From assembly GCF_009720625.1 (NCBI RefSeq), contig NZ_CP046266.1, positions 1,807,501 to 1,871,500 on the forward strand: 64,000 nucleotides of DNA, in the 5' to 3' direction. This DNA is from Metabacillus sediminilitoris. Lineage in GTDB: Bacteria > Bacillota > Bacilli > Bacillales > Bacillaceae. The notes under the pieces were generated by a model, which had not been told where the DNA came from, did not search any database, and was given only the letters and a program-made list of their open reading frames with translations. Numbering within the stretch: the stretch's first letter is position 1; every line of letters starts with the position of its first letter. This document shows, piece after piece, positions 26,952-36,345 of the stretch. A program made the translations under genes and the position numbers.

Positions 26952-27416
26952 GTGAATAAGGATGCGATCGAAAGATTATTCTGGTCCATCGCCTTTCCGG
27001 GTTTTGGACAACTTCTAAATCGTAAATATGTTAAAGGAATATTGTTTATTTTTCTCGAATTTACTGTAAATGTCTTTGCGAACTTTAATAGTGCAATCAT
27101 GTCGAGTTTTCAAGGGGACATTCAAAAATCAATAGAGCAACTAAATTTCCAATGGATTATGTTTTATCCTTGTTTATATTTTTTCTCGATGTGGGATGCC
27201 GTTAAGGATGCTAATAAAGAAAGTGAGAATTCGAATCTTTTATTTCTCCCATTTGTCTTTTCCGCCTATTTTGTAACTGTTGGAGTAATGTACTCGACGA
27301 AATTGGAAATCTTCGGTGTGTTGTTAGGACCGATTTTTTTACCAATGGTATTTGTCATACCAGGTGTCTTGATTGGGCTAATGATAAAAAAAATCATCGT
27401 AAAGTTTGGTAAATAA
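26952..27416 (+). CDS. Small integral membrane protein
   Basis: A 154-residue protein with about four hydrophobic segments. The N-terminal FPGFGQLLNRKYVKGILFIF is TM2-domain-like (a G-x-G-Q-L turn leading into a helix). I do not know a function. The GTG start has a weak ribosome site (GTAGGA). It follows the second DUF3231 gene at 41 bp, suggesting an operon, and ends before a hairpin at 27468-27492. Confidence 0.65.
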   Translation: MNKDAIERLFWSIAFPGFGQLLNRKYVKGILFIFLEFTVNVFANFNSAIMSSFQGDIQKSIEQLNFQWIMFYPCLYFFSMWDAVKDANKESENSNLLFLPFVFSAYFVTVGVMYSTKLEIFGVLLGPIFLPMVFVIPGVLIGLMIKKIIVKFGK

Positions 27417-27467
27417 ATTTGATGGGGTAGATTAGGATTTGCATAGAAAATAAATCTAAACATTAAG

Positions 27468-27500
27468 GGCTGTCCTAAACGATTGGACAGCCTGTCTTAT
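27468..27500 (+). terminator. Hairpin after the membrane-protein gene
   Basis: GGCTGTCC/GGACAGCC (27468-27475 and 27485-27492) with a 9-nt loop; only a weak T-rich tract follows. Confidence 0.5.
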
Positions 27501-27551
27501 GCCTTTTATTATTGTGGTGCCTTGAAACGGAGCATAAGGAGGGGGGCGAAC

Positions 27552-27704
27552 TTGCTATTTGGTTTTTGGAAGAATAAATGTGAGATCTGTAACAGGAAAA
27601 TAAGTCGGTTGCGAAAATATATCAATGATAGAGGTAAAATCATCAAGGTATGCCTGCCTTGTTCGGAGTATGCAGAAAGACGGGCATTTAAGCTGAAAAG
27701 ATAG
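27552..27704 (+). CDS. 50-residue CxxC...CxxC zinc-ribbon-like protein
   Basis: The product is MLFGFWKNKCEIC...KVCLPCSEY..., with two Cys pairs 23 residues apart that could hold one zinc. The basic middle (RKISRLRKYINDRGKI) could bind nucleic acid or an acidic partner. The TTG at 27552 has AAGGAGGGGGG just upstream; longer in-frame starts lack one. No recognised family. A decayed second copy is at 37040-37155, showing the gene family is real. Confidence 0.6.
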   Translation: MLFGFWKNKCEICNRKISRLRKYINDRGKIIKVCLPCSEYAERRAFKLKR

Positions 27705-27733
27705 TGGTTTTTTGAACTTTTTTTGGGTACTTA

Positions 27734-27767
27734 GTGCCTGTCCGCGATTTCATCTAGGAACAGGCAC
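27734..27767. repeat. GTGCCTGTCC inverted repeat / bidirectional terminator
   Basis: GTGCCTGTCC (27734-27743) pairs with GGAACAGGCAC (27757-27767). It separates two convergent genes and has A/T tracts on both sides. The sequence type recalls REP-like palindromes in Bacilli. Confidence 0.6.
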
Positions 27768-27772
27768 CATTT

Positions 27773-29140
27773 TCAATAATCAGCTGCTTTTTTTAATACG
27801 ATATCTTCATGTTGAGAAACAACTAGTTTATCATAACTGCCGTATCTTTCTTGAACAAATAATAGGGCGATACCGCCAAGAATACTTGGAATGGCAAAGG
27901 CCATAAATGCATTTTGCGGCTCTGAGTTTATGACTAAAAGCAGCCCGACGAGAATTGGAGCAAGAATGGAACCAATCCGCCCAACCCCGACAGTTACCCC
28001 GACACCAGTCGAACGAATCTCTTTCGGATAAAACTCGGAGATATACGGATTTACTAGATTTTGCGTTCCGACAGTGCATGCGCCGCCAATGGCAATTAAT
28101 ACATACAGCATCACGATGTTGGATGTCATACTAAGAGAAACGAAGGTTATCGCACCAAGCAAATACATCAATAACAGGACTTTTCGATGGCCGATTCGGT
28201 CAACGAAATAACCTCCAAGCAATGATCCTCCAATTTGACCGACCCCTAACACAAGATTGAATGATAGACTAGAAGATAGCCCATAGCCAGAAGCCTGCAT
28301 AATTTTAGGTAGCCACGTATTTAAACCATAAACCATCAGCAAACAACTGAACACCATGATCCAAAAAGCGAGCGTGCTAATGGTGCGTTGATTAGCAAAC
28401 AACTTTTTAACTGGAAAACCTTTCGCACTTTCTTTCGTACGTGCATATTCATAATCATCTGTTTCTTTGTAATTTCCATTCGGATCTACTTGATTTAATA
28501 TGTTTGCCAGTTTATCTCCCTGTTTGCGTAAAATGTAATAAGAAAGAGATTCAGGGAATTTTTTCATAAAAATAGGCAAGGTGAAAAGTGGAATAATACC
28601 GAGCCAATACAACAATCTCCAGCCAAAATCCTCCAATATGTACATGCCCATAAGAGAAGCGAGTATGCTTCCTATAGAATAGCCGCAATACATGGTTGCG
28701 ACAATAAGAGCACGGCTCTTTTTGGGCGAATATTCAGTCATTAAAGCGATGACGTTTGGCATAAGCCCGCCCATACCAAGAGATGCGATAAAGCGCATGA
28801 TCGTAAAAATCAGAATACTCGGTGCAAGACCGGCCAAAAGTGTAAACACACTGAATAAAAACATGCAAATCGCCAATACTTTTTTGCGGCCGACAGCATC
28901 TGCTAACGGACCAAAGATAAACGCACCGAGCATCATGCCTACAAGGGTATAGCTTCCGACTGCCCCAGCCTCAACAACTGTTAAGCCGAAGTCTTCCATC
29001 ATTAACGGCAAACCTACCCCATACATTGCGATATCAAAACCATCGAATGCAAGAGCATAAACACACCATAGAAAAATAAATAAATGAAAACGATTAAATT
29101 TACTACGAGCCATTACTTCAGATGCATTAATCTTATGCAC
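27773..29140 (-). CDS. AAHS-family aromatic-acid-type MFS transporter
   Basis: A 455-residue, 12-segment MFS protein with FDGFDIAMYGVGLPLMMEDF in TM1, GPLADAVGRKKVLAICMF, and FPKEIRSTGVGVTVGVGRIG. These fit the AAHS group. It aligns along its whole length with the transporter at 10418-11764, including the GFPVKKLF linker. The GTG start at 29140 has AAAGGAGG about 9 bp upstream. A LysR gene lies upstream on the same strand and probably controls it. Substrate not determined. Confidence 0.87.
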   Translation of the reverse strand: MHKINASEVMARSKFNRFHLFIFLWCVYALAFDGFDIAMYGVGLPLMMEDFGLTVVEAGAVGSYTLVGMMLGAFIFGPLADAVGRKKVLAICMFLFSVFTLLAGLAPSILIFTIMRFIASLGMGGLMPNVIALMTEYSPKKSRALIVATMYCGYSIGSILASLMGMYILEDFGWRLLYWLGIIPLFTLPIFMKKFPESLSYYILRKQGDKLANILNQVDPNGNYKETDDYEYARTKESAKGFPVKKLFANQRTISTLAFWIMVFSCLLMVYGLNTWLPKIMQASGYGLSSSLSFNLVLGVGQIGGSLLGGYFVDRIGHRKVLLLMYLLGAITFVSLSMTSNIVMLYVLIAIGGACTVGTQNLVNPYISEFYPKEIRSTGVGVTVGVGRIGSILAPILVGLLLVINSEPQNAFMAFAIPSILGGIALLFVQERYGSYDKLVVSQHEDIVLKKAADY

Positions 29141-29349
29141 TCTTCACTACCTCCTTTTGATAAGAGGGTAGAGCGATCATCAACTTTTTATAGAAGTTGT
29201 GTCCCCCCTGTGCATGTCTATACCATGTTGAAATTGTTTTTGTTCTCATGATCTTCACTCCCTCTATGTTGAATGTGATTAATCATAGCACGGAGATTGG
29301 ATATAGAGTAACAGTTAATAATTATCATCAGTTATAGAAAAAAGCTATA

Positions 29350-30264
29350 TCAAGATGCAGTATAATAATCGATAATTTGCTTTAATTCCTCCAAATAAAT
29401 GTTGGCCATTCTGCTCAGCCTTGTTTTTTTATGAACAATCCAGCCAACCGTAATGGTCTCGTCTACATCAAGCGGCACAGAAACAATGTTAGAACCATTC
29501 AAATCTGTACTTAAAACACCTGTTGAAATCGTATAGCCATTAAGCCCAATCAATAAATTAAACAATGTGGCCCTGTCACTGACTTGAATGCTTTTTTTAC
29601 GAGGAATCGTACTGAACATTTCTTCTGCATAATAAAAAGAATTATATTCTCCCTGTTCAAAGGAAAGTCGGGGATAGGCATCTAAATCTTCTAACGATAC
29701 CGATAATCTAGAGGCAAGCGGGTTTTGGGCGCTAATAAAGATATGCGGTTTCGCTTCAAAAAGCGGATGGAAGTCCAAGCCTTCTTCCTTCATGATTTGA
29801 GTCATGACTTTTTCATTAAATGAACTGAGATACAAAATACCGATCTCACTGCGCAGATTTTTGACATTTTCAATAATTTCATAGGTTCTCGTTTCACGTA
29901 ACGTGAATTGATACTCGGATGCGCCATGTTTTTTAATCATCTCAACAAATGCATTAACAGCGAACGCATAATGCTGTGTGGAGACTGAAAACAATTGCTG
30001 GGAAGGCGATGCATCAAAATAGCGCCGCTCAAGCAGCTCAGCTTGTTCGACAACTTGGCGTGCATAGCCAAGAAATTCTGCACCATCCCTTGATAGAGTG
30101 ATGCCTTTTGATGTCCTCAGAAAAATATCAATGCCAAGCTCTTTCTCAAGATCTTTCACCGCTTTTGATAAGCTTGGCTGTGTCATATAAAGACGGCGTG
30201 CCGCCTCATTGATAGAGCCGCAAAGGACAATTTCAATTACATATTTAAGTTGTTGCAATGTCAC
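29350..30264 (-). CDS. LysR family transcriptional regulator
   Basis: A 304-residue LysR protein with HTH block EAARRLYMTQPSLSKAVKDL and a C-terminal effector domain (ETRTYEIIENVKNLRSEIGI; DVDETITVGWIVHKKTRLSR). The GTG start follows GGGGGATTAAGAA. It is read toward the AAHS transporter 209 bp downstream, so it may regulate that gene, perhaps in response to the imported acid. That target is inferred from position. Confidence 0.87.
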   Translation of the reverse strand: MTLQQLKYVIEIVLCGSINEAARRLYMTQPSLSKAVKDLEKELGIDIFLRTSKGITLSRDGAEFLGYARQVVEQAELLERRYFDASPSQQLFSVSTQHYAFAVNAFVEMIKKHGASEYQFTLRETRTYEIIENVKNLRSEIGILYLSSFNEKVMTQIMKEEGLDFHPLFEAKPHIFISAQNPLASRLSVSLEDLDAYPRLSFEQGEYNSFYYAEEMFSTIPRKKSIQVSDRATLFNLLIGLNGYTISTGVLSTDLNGSNIVSVPLDVDETITVGWIVHKKTRLSRMANIYLEELKQIIDYYTAS

Positions 30265-30386
30265 TTCTTAATCCCCCTTTTTCTTATTAATAGTATATAG
30301 GAAGTAGATTAAATGAGAAATAGAAAACGAGAGTGGGGACTTTCCTCTAATGGGGTAACATGTTGTGAATTAGAACAAGCTGTTGT

Positions 30387-30437
30387 TTGACATATTTTTG
30401 AAAATAGCATACATTAATGTTAGTCAGTACTGACATT
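30387..30437 (+). promoter_or_regulatory. Promoter and TetR operator before the tetR/efflux pair
   Basis: TTGACA (30387-30392) and TACATT (30410-30415) are separated by 17 bp. The palindrome GTCAGTACTGAC (30423-30434) lies directly at the expected transcription start. The same half-sites recur before the efflux gene. Confidence 0.75.
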
Positions 30438-30462
30438 CTTAGAAGGGATTGAACTAGTAGTC

Positions 30463-31053
30463 ATGGTTTCAAATCGAAAACAGGATACAACAGAAAAAAT
30501 CATTACTGCCGCGATAGACCTTTTTTCTAAAAATGGATATAACGGGGTTACAACAGAGGAAATTGCAAAGGAAGCTGGCTTTAGTGAAAAAACGCTATTT
30601 AGACATTTTCAAAGTAAGCAAAACTTATTAGAGCAAGCAATTGACCGATATCATTATGCTGAGGAAATGCGTGCCATTTTTGATAGTAAACTCACCTGGA
30701 ACCTCAAGGAAGATTTACTGTTAATTAGCCAGAATTATCATAGAATTATGCATCGGAACCGAAAAATGCTCCGAATCATTATGAAAGTAGGGGAAAATGT
30801 TCCTGGTTTGCACCAGTATTCACACAGACACCCTCAGGCATTAAAAGATTTTTTAACTAACTATTTTGCAGAAATGAAAAATAGAAAAAAAATGGTTCCC
30901 TTTGATGCAGAGCAAATTGCGATTACCTATCTTTATATGAATTTTGGATTAGCACATGGAAGAATGAACGAAGACCCTGCATTTACTGATGAAAGGTTCG
31001 CGAAATTAATTGAAGAAAGTGTTGCATTATTTACTAGGGGATTAACTCCCTAG
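30463..31053 (+). CDS. TetR/AcrR family repressor of an efflux gene
   Basis: A 196-residue repressor with HTH TTEEIAKEAGFSEKTLFRHF after IITAAIDLFSKNGYNGV. The C-terminal domain binds an unknown ligand. A GTCAGTACTGAC operator overlaps its own start of transcription and a near copy precedes the downstream pump gene, so it probably represses both. The stop codon lies inside a terminator stem, giving the pump its own regulated promoter. Confidence 0.88.
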   Translation: MVSNRKQDTTEKIITAAIDLFSKNGYNGVTTEEIAKEAGFSEKTLFRHFQSKQNLLEQAIDRYHYAEEMRAIFDSKLTWNLKEDLLLISQNYHRIMHRNRKMLRIIMKVGENVPGLHQYSHRHPQALKDFLTNYFAEMKNRKKMVPFDAEQIAITYLYMNFGLAHGRMNEDPAFTDERFAKLIEESVALFTRGLTP

Positions 31054-31065
31054 TATGTTTTTTAC
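31033..31065 (+). terminator. Terminator overlapping the end of tetR
   Basis: ACTAGGG/CCCTAGT (31033-31039 and 31048-31054) is followed by TATGTTTTTT. The tetR stop codon is in the descending arm. Confidence 0.8.
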
Positions 31066-31070
31066 TTCCA

Positions 31071-31089
31071 AATGTCAGTCAGTACAGAC
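31071..31089 (+). promoter_or_regulatory. Second TetR operator, before the efflux gene
   Basis: AATGTCAGTCAGTACAGAC closely matches the operator at 30416-30434, with the shared core GTCAGTAC.GAC. It lies 32 bp before the MFS start. Confidence 0.7.
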
Positions 31090-31120
31090 TTTCTTTTAAT
31101 TGGCAAAGGAGGAATTAATG

Positions 31121-32476
31121 ATGGAAAACATGATAAAAAAGCAAGCGAGTGAAAAGTTATTAATTATTATGATGCTTACGGTCACTTTTTCGTCTATGAG
31201 TATATTACTCTTCAACTTTGTTCTTCCTCTCATAAGCGAAGAATTTCAGCTTACAAATTCTCAAGTAAGCTGGGTTACTTCGGCCTATACCCTTATATAT
31301 GGGATTGGAACAGCGATTTATGGAAAATTAGCAGATCGGTATAAACTGAAAAATTTATTAACCTTTGGTTTAATTCTTTTTAGTTTCGCGTCATTACTAG
31401 GTTTCTTTTCTACATCCTATTGGCTTTTGCTAGTTGCGAGGTGTTTACAAGCAGCTGGCGCGGCGACGATTCCTGCAACTGCGACTCTTATTCCAATACG
31501 ATATTTTCCTATTGAACGAAGAGGTACAGCGATGGGGACGGTGTTTGTAGGAACAGCTTTAGGTAGTGCACTTGGCCCTGTTATTTCTGCATTAGTTGTC
31601 AGTGTTGTGGATTGGCGTTGGCTTTTCTGCATCCCTCTATTCCTTCTTTTGACATTGCCGTTTTATTTGAAATATTTAGGAGATGAGGAAGGAGCCGACA
31701 CGGATCTTGATTGGTTAGGCGGAGCATTATTAGCCTTAACAGTTACCCAAGTTTTATTAGGTGTAACGAGCAACGCAGGATGGTTTATCGGGGGGATTGT
31801 TGCTTCGCTTTTATTCATCATTCGAATTCACTCTGCGAAGCATCCTTTTGTTCACCCCGAGTTATTTAAGAACAAAAAATATTCATCTAATTTAGTGTTA
31901 GCGTTTTTAATAACAGGAATTGGTTATTCACTATTTTTTCTAACTCCTTTATTTCTAGCAGATGTACAAAAACTCCCTACTAGCTTGATTGGATTCGCGA
32001 TGGTACCCGCTGCTGCTGCATCGGCCATATTGAATAGACAAGGTGGAAAGCTTACGGATTCGAAGGGAACATCCTATTTATTCTTTCTTGCATCAAGTTT
32101 ATTAATAGTATGTTTTTTCCTGCTTTCAACTTTAATCGATTCGAATGCTTGGTTCATCGCGCTATTTCTAATCTTTGGCAATGTCGGCCAATCGTTTATG
32201 ATGATTGTCATGTCTAAATCGATCTCAATAACATTGCCAAAGGAGAATGCAGGTGTTGGAATGGGTCTGCTAATGATGCAAAATTTCATTTCAGGCTCTA
32301 TTGCAATCGGGATATACGGGAGGGCCGTTGATATTGAAGCAAGTAGTTCGTGGAATCCATTTCTACAGTCATCAATGGGTACTATATACAGTAACATTTT
32401 CTTTGTATTGGCTATCTTACATGTTGTTATTTTGATTGTTTACAAGTTAAAGAGGAATAAAATCCTTAAGGATTAA
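31121..32476 (+). CDS. Tet(K/L)-like MFS multidrug efflux transporter
   Basis: A 451-residue protein, probably 14 membrane segments. SQVSWVTSAYTLIYGIGTAI, YGKLADRYKLKNLL and the mid-loop HPFVHPELFKNKKY match the DHA2/Tet(K)-Tet(L) group of proton antiporters. ATG 31121 has AAAGGAGG 8 bp before it (ATG 31118 also possible). The upstream TetR repressor and operator imply drug- or metabolite-induced expression. Tetracycline itself as substrate is not established. Confidence 0.85.
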   Translation: MENMIKKQASEKLLIIMMLTVTFSSMSILLFNFVLPLISEEFQLTNSQVSWVTSAYTLIYGIGTAIYGKLADRYKLKNLLTFGLILFSFASLLGFFSTSYWLLLVARCLQAAGAATIPATATLIPIRYFPIERRGTAMGTVFVGTALGSALGPVISALVVSVVDWRWLFCIPLFLLLTLPFYLKYLGDEEGADTDLDWLGGALLALTVTQVLLGVTSNAGWFIGGIVASLLFIIRIHSAKHPFVHPELFKNKKYSSNLVLAFLITGIGYSLFFLTPLFLADVQKLPTSLIGFAMVPAAAASAILNRQGGKLTDSKGTSYLFFLASSLLIVCFFLLSTLIDSNAWFIALFLIFGNVGQSFMMIVMSKSISITLPKENAGVGMGLLMMQNFISGSIAIGIYGRAVDIEASSSWNPFLQSSMGTIYSNIFFVLAILHVVILIVYKLKRNKILKD

Positions 32477-33009
32477 TTCCTCATAATTGATACTAGCAAA
32501 TGCCTGTTGAAAAGAAAGGAATTGGAGGCACAAAAATACGTTCACTAGCTAATTGGGTAATTTAGCATCAATTAATTGAAAAGTGAAAAAGGCGACTTTG
32601 CTTAACATTTTTTTATATGCCTAAATTGTTTGTATTAAACGAAACAGGTGGATATTTAATAATCGTAACGCGCCCTTTGGAACGATTCTTAACGCAAAAA
32701 ACGTGTGTTTATGATTCTTCCAGAAGGGCGCTTTTTGCGTAATCGGCCAAACGGGTGTTGACATGCTGAAAGAGCAACGTTGGAAAGAGGGGGTTTTTTA
32801 AGCATTGGTTGGTTATATTACCTATACTTAGCTTTTGGATTTCTAGAAGTTTTTCACTATATCTTTTTATTGAACACAAAAGGCTGTCCTCTTGAAACTG
32901 TACAGCTCTGCGGCAATGAGGCAGAGTTTCAAAAGGTGATTGGAGACTGAGAAGTGCTATATGCCGATTAACTGAACTGATTCGAATGAAAGGGGGAACA
33001 AAGACCTTC
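32477..33009. other. 533-bp non-coding stretch with a large stem-loop
   Basis: No coding frame is supported. A stem GCGCCCTTTGGAA (32670-32682) pairs, with one bulge, with 32718-32731, encloses about 35 nt, and is followed by TTTTT. It could be the terminator of a small RNA or a remnant of a mobile repeat. A second imperfect dyad, CTTGAAACT with AGTTTCAA, lies at about 32892-32932. Confidence 0.5.
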
Positions 33010-33858
33010 CTACTTTTGTGTTTTAAAAGGATACAGCTGCCGGTAATCGGTAGGTGTCATTCCTTCATGTTCTAAAAAGCGTTTATTAAAATAGCTTATA
33101 CTCGGATAGCCTGCTTTTAGTGCAATTTCTTTAATCGTCATTTCCTTATTGTCCAGTAGCCATTGTTTGCTCATTTGAAGACGGCATAATGTAATAAATG
33201 CCATTGGTGTCATTTGTGTAGCCCGTTTAAAAAGGCGGCAAAAATAATAAGTGCTCACACCTGCTTGTTCTGCCCAGAAATCCAATTCGAATGGTTCACA
33301 AGCTTTACTTTGCATCAAGGGCAGCAAAGATTGAATTCGATCATCTAATTCTTGCTTTCGATCAGAAGTCCGTGGCATCACATTTGTAATAAACTCCATT
33401 AAGAAAGTATAGGTAAGGGTGGACAAGCGGGACAAATGCAGAAAACTATTTTTCTCTGCTTCAAGGAGAAGCTGTTCATGTGCTTCTTCTAATGGTTGGA
33501 TATGTTGTACATTCCAAAGCGAATGGCGATGAAACCCTTTTTTCGATAAAAATGGATGGAGGACACTTCCATAAAAATGAACCCATCGAATATTCCACGG
33601 ATCATCATGGCTGCTGTAATAACGTTGTTCCTGTATAGGAAAATACAAAAAAGCATCCCCGCGCTTTAAGGAAAATTGTTTTCCGTCAATTTCTACAAAA
33701 CCAGATCCAGAAACAACGAAGTGGATACTAAAGTTATTAAGCGTTCCCACTGTCCGGTCTACCAGATGTTTGGGCTCATCCCAATACCATCCGATTGATT
33801 CGGGAAGAACCATATATTCATGATCATGGAGTGTTGGTAATAAATATTGTCTTTGCAT
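33010..33858 (-). CDS. AraC family regulator with cupin domain
   Basis: A 282-residue regulator. The N-terminal cupin-like domain (FVVSGSGFVEIDGKQFSLKR) probably binds a sugar. The C-terminal AraC domain has two HTHs (DFWAEQAGVSTYYFCRLFKR and IKEIALKAGYPSISYFNKRF). ATG 33858 has an AAAGAGTG site 7 bp upstream and is preferred to the TTG at 33864. It is divergent from the Gfo/Idh/MocA gene, its likely target along with the adjoining aldo/keto reductase gene. Confidence 0.88.
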   Translation of the reverse strand: MQRQYLLPTLHDHEYMVLPESIGWYWDEPKHLVDRTVGTLNNFSIHFVVSGSGFVEIDGKQFSLKRGDAFLYFPIQEQRYYSSHDDPWNIRWVHFYGSVLHPFLSKKGFHRHSLWNVQHIQPLEEAHEQLLLEAEKNSFLHLSRLSTLTYTFLMEFITNVMPRTSDRKQELDDRIQSLLPLMQSKACEPFELDFWAEQAGVSTYYFCRLFKRATQMTPMAFITLCRLQMSKQWLLDNKEMTIKEIALKAGYPSISYFNKRFLEHEGMTPTDYRQLYPFKTQK

Positions 33859-33983
33859 TCGCAATCACTCTTTTCATAGCAATATTGTTTCATATGGAGG
33901 GCAAAAAGATTTCATTTTTATTTTATTATGAGTTTAATATAATGACAATATACTATTATGTTTATGTAAAGGAGAGGAACGGA

Positions 33984-34979
33984 ATGAAAAAAATTCGTTG
34001 GGGTATTATTGGGTGCGCCGGTATTGCGAAGCGCTCGGTTATACCAGGAATCCAGCAATCTGAAACAGGCGAAGTCACTGCGATCGCTAGTCGCGGATTG
34101 GAAAAGGCCATGCAAACAGCTCAACAATTGAATATACCGACAGCTTATGGTAGTTATGAAGAATTACTTGCTGATCCTACTATTGAAGCCGTTTACATTC
34201 CTCTGCCTAACCATCTGCATAAAGAATGGGCTATCCGTGCAGCAGAAGCCGGCAAACATGTATTATGCGAAAAGCCATTAGCGATCAATGCAGATGAAGC
34301 ACAAGAAATGGTAGAGGCTGGCGAAAAAGCTGGCGTTGTATTTGCTGAAGCATTTATGTACCGATATCATCCACGGTATAACTCAATTCGTGACATTATT
34401 AAATCGGGTGAAATTGGAGAGCTTCGCGGAATTCATGGCACATTTACCTTTAACAATTCAATGGACATGAACAATGTTCGTTATAAACAAGAATGGGGCG
34501 GTGGCTCGTTATATGATGTTGGTGTTTATCCGATTAGTGCAGCACGCATGTTGTTAAACGAAGAGCCGCAAGCAGCAACTGTACATGCTTTATTTTCTGA
34601 AGAGCACGATCATGTAGATATGATGGCCTCTGGCATTTTAGAGTTTAATCGCGGTGTAGCTTTAACCTTTGATTGCGGAATGTGGGCAGATTTCAGAAAT
34701 ACGCTTGAAGTTTTGGGAACAGAAGGACGAATTGAAGTTCCTAGTGCTTTTGTCGTTAATCAGGATGAACGAGATAACTTTTTTGTATATACAAAAGATG
34801 GGCGTAGAGAAGTGAAAGTCCCTCACATAAACCAATACTCATTGCAAGCAGATGCATTAGGAAGAAGCATTCGGAACGGAGATCCACTTCCTTTTCCAGC
34901 GACCGATGCCGTCCTGAATATGAAAGTTTTGGATGCATGTTTACTTTCAGCAAGAGAACGCCGTCGTGTTGAAATTTAA
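33984..34979 (+). CDS. Gfo/Idh/MocA family sugar oxidoreductase
   Basis: A 331-residue NAD(P)-dependent enzyme. The Rossmann motif is WGIIGCAGIAKRSVIPGI and the EKPLAIN box carries the catalytic Lys. The second half (EWGGGSLYDVGVYPI) is the substrate-binding sheet domain. Family members oxidise or reduce sugars and inositols. ATG 33984 follows AGGAGAGG; the longer frame starting at 33795 runs over the divergent regulator and is not used. It is 19 bp from the aldo/keto reductase gene. Confidence 0.9.
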   Translation: MKKIRWGIIGCAGIAKRSVIPGIQQSETGEVTAIASRGLEKAMQTAQQLNIPTAYGSYEELLADPTIEAVYIPLPNHLHKEWAIRAAEAGKHVLCEKPLAINADEAQEMVEAGEKAGVVFAEAFMYRYHPRYNSIRDIIKSGEIGELRGIHGTFTFNNSMDMNNVRYKQEWGGGSLYDVGVYPISAARMLLNEEPQAATVHALFSEEHDHVDMMASGILEFNRGVALTFDCGMWADFRNTLEVLGTEGRIEVPSAFVVNQDERDNFFVYTKDGRREVKVPHINQYSLQADALGRSIRNGDPLPFPATDAVLNMKVLDACLLSARERRRVEI

Positions 34980-34998
34980 CTAATTGGAGGTCAATACA

Positions 34999-35940
34999 AT
35001 GAATGCGATTACAGTTCCAGGTTTATCAAAACCAATAACGACTCTTATTCAAGGCTCTGATTATTTTAGGCCTAGTATTTATGAAAAAGTTTGCAATGTG
35101 CTGGACCGTTATTTTGCAATAGGCGGGAATACGATTGACACAGCCCATGTTTACTGTGGCGGGGAGAGTGAACTGGCTATTGGCCAATGGATGAAAGACC
35201 GAAACAATCGTGAAGATATTGTCATATTGACGAAAGGGGCTCACCACGACAAGAATGGCCCTCGGGTAAATCCTGAAGAAATTTCAAAGGATCTTTTTGA
35301 GAGCTTAGAAAGACTCGGAACAGATTATATCGATTTATATGCATTGCATCGTGATGACCCGAATGTCCCGGTTAGCGTCCTTATCGATGCCTTAAATGAA
35401 CATATTGCCGCTGGAAGAATTAAGGCGATTGGCGGGTCGAATTGGACGGTTCAACGGTTGCAGGAAGCGAATGAATATGCGGCTTCTAATGGGTTAGTCG
35501 GGTTTACTTTTAGTAGTCCAAATTTAAGTTTAGCCAAAGCGAAAGAACCATTTTGGGCAGGCTGTGTATCAGCTGATGCCGCTGATTGTGAGTGGCATGA
35601 AAAATATCAGCTCCCAATTTTATCGTGGTCATCCCAAGCAAGAGGTTTCTTTACAGGTCGCTTCACGCCGGAAGATCATAGCAATGAAGATCTTGTACGC
35701 GTTTTCTACAGTGATGACAACTGGGAACGTCTGCGTCGCGCTGAACAATTGGCAAAAGAAAAGGGTGTCAGCACCATTCAAATTGCTCTTGCCTATGTGC
35801 TCAATCAACCATTTCCGGCATGTGCCCTTATCGGTGCTCAAAATGAAGTTGAGTTGATTTCTTGTTATGAAGGCTCCAACATTGTTTTAACCCGAGAAGA
35901 GATAAGTTGGTTAGAACACGTTGAAAGTAGTGTGAGATAA
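34999..35940 (+). CDS. Aldo/keto reductase
   Basis: A 313-residue TIM-barrel oxidoreductase with the family tetrad visible: Asp and Tyr in GGNTIDTAHVYCGGESEL, Lys in VILTKGAHHD and His in IDLYALHRDDP. LNQPFPACALIGAQ is the nicotinamide-binding end. ATG 34999 has TTGGAGG 9 bp upstream. It forms an operon with the Gfo/Idh/MocA gene, so the two enzymes may interconvert a keto and hydroxy sugar. Substrate unknown. A terminator follows. Confidence 0.9.
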   Translation: MNAITVPGLSKPITTLIQGSDYFRPSIYEKVCNVLDRYFAIGGNTIDTAHVYCGGESELAIGQWMKDRNNREDIVILTKGAHHDKNGPRVNPEEISKDLFESLERLGTDYIDLYALHRDDPNVPVSVLIDALNEHIAAGRIKAIGGSNWTVQRLQEANEYAASNGLVGFTFSSPNLSLAKAKEPFWAGCVSADAADCEWHEKYQLPILSWSSQARGFFTGRFTPEDHSNEDLVRVFYSDDNWERLRRAEQLAKEKGVSTIQIALAYVLNQPFPACALIGAQNEVELISCYEGSNIVLTREEISWLEHVESSVR

Positions 35941-35982
35941 ACATTCATGGAATCATATGTAAGCAAGCAATTTTAATAGAGG

Positions 35983-36016
35983 CGCCATCCGAGGATATAA
36001 CGGATGGCGATTTGTT
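35983..36016 (+). terminator. Terminator of the Gfo/AKR operon
   Basis: CGCCATCC/GGATGGCG (35983-35990 and 36002-36009) with an 11-nt loop, followed by ATTTGTT. Confidence 0.85.
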
Positions 36017-36079
36017 CTGGTCATTGGTAAAGAAAGTATACATTAAGTCTTTCCCTTTATAATTTAGCTGGGTAAAACT

Positions 36080-36345
36080 AATTAACATTGGAGGTAATAT
36101 TTTTTTATTTCATCCCATTTGGTTGATTTTTCGTTTTTCTTACAGAAAAACTCCTTAATTAAAGTTACTTCTCTAGGGCTTTTTCTGTCATTATCAATTG
36201 AAGTATTTCAATACATATATTCAACTGGCAGAATCAAATATTTAAAACAATTGGAGCTTTTTTAGGAGCTATTAAATACTTATCTATCCTTATCTCCTTT
36301 ATAACAATTGCTTTGTACTCGATAGTAATAGTAGGATCTAACTAA
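36080..36345 (+). pseudogene. VanZ-like membrane protein remnant
   Basis: Fragments in three frames read in VanZ order: VIFFYFIPFG before a stop; then LGLFLSLSIEVFQYIYSTGR; then FKTIGAFLGAIKYL and a final hydrophobic segment ending IVIVGSN. The VanZ motifs (IPFG, SLSIE..Q....GR, N.IGA.LG) are preserved, but frameshifts and a deletion after GR break the gene. The N terminus is missing. Intact relatives occur in many Bacilli and some confer teicoplanin resistance. Confidence 0.65.

Noticed and set aside
33795..33983. N-terminal extension of the Gfo/Idh/MocA protein
   Set aside because: It overlaps the start of the divergent AraC gene, lacks a ribosome site, and the Rossmann motif sits correctly at the N terminus when translation starts at 33984.
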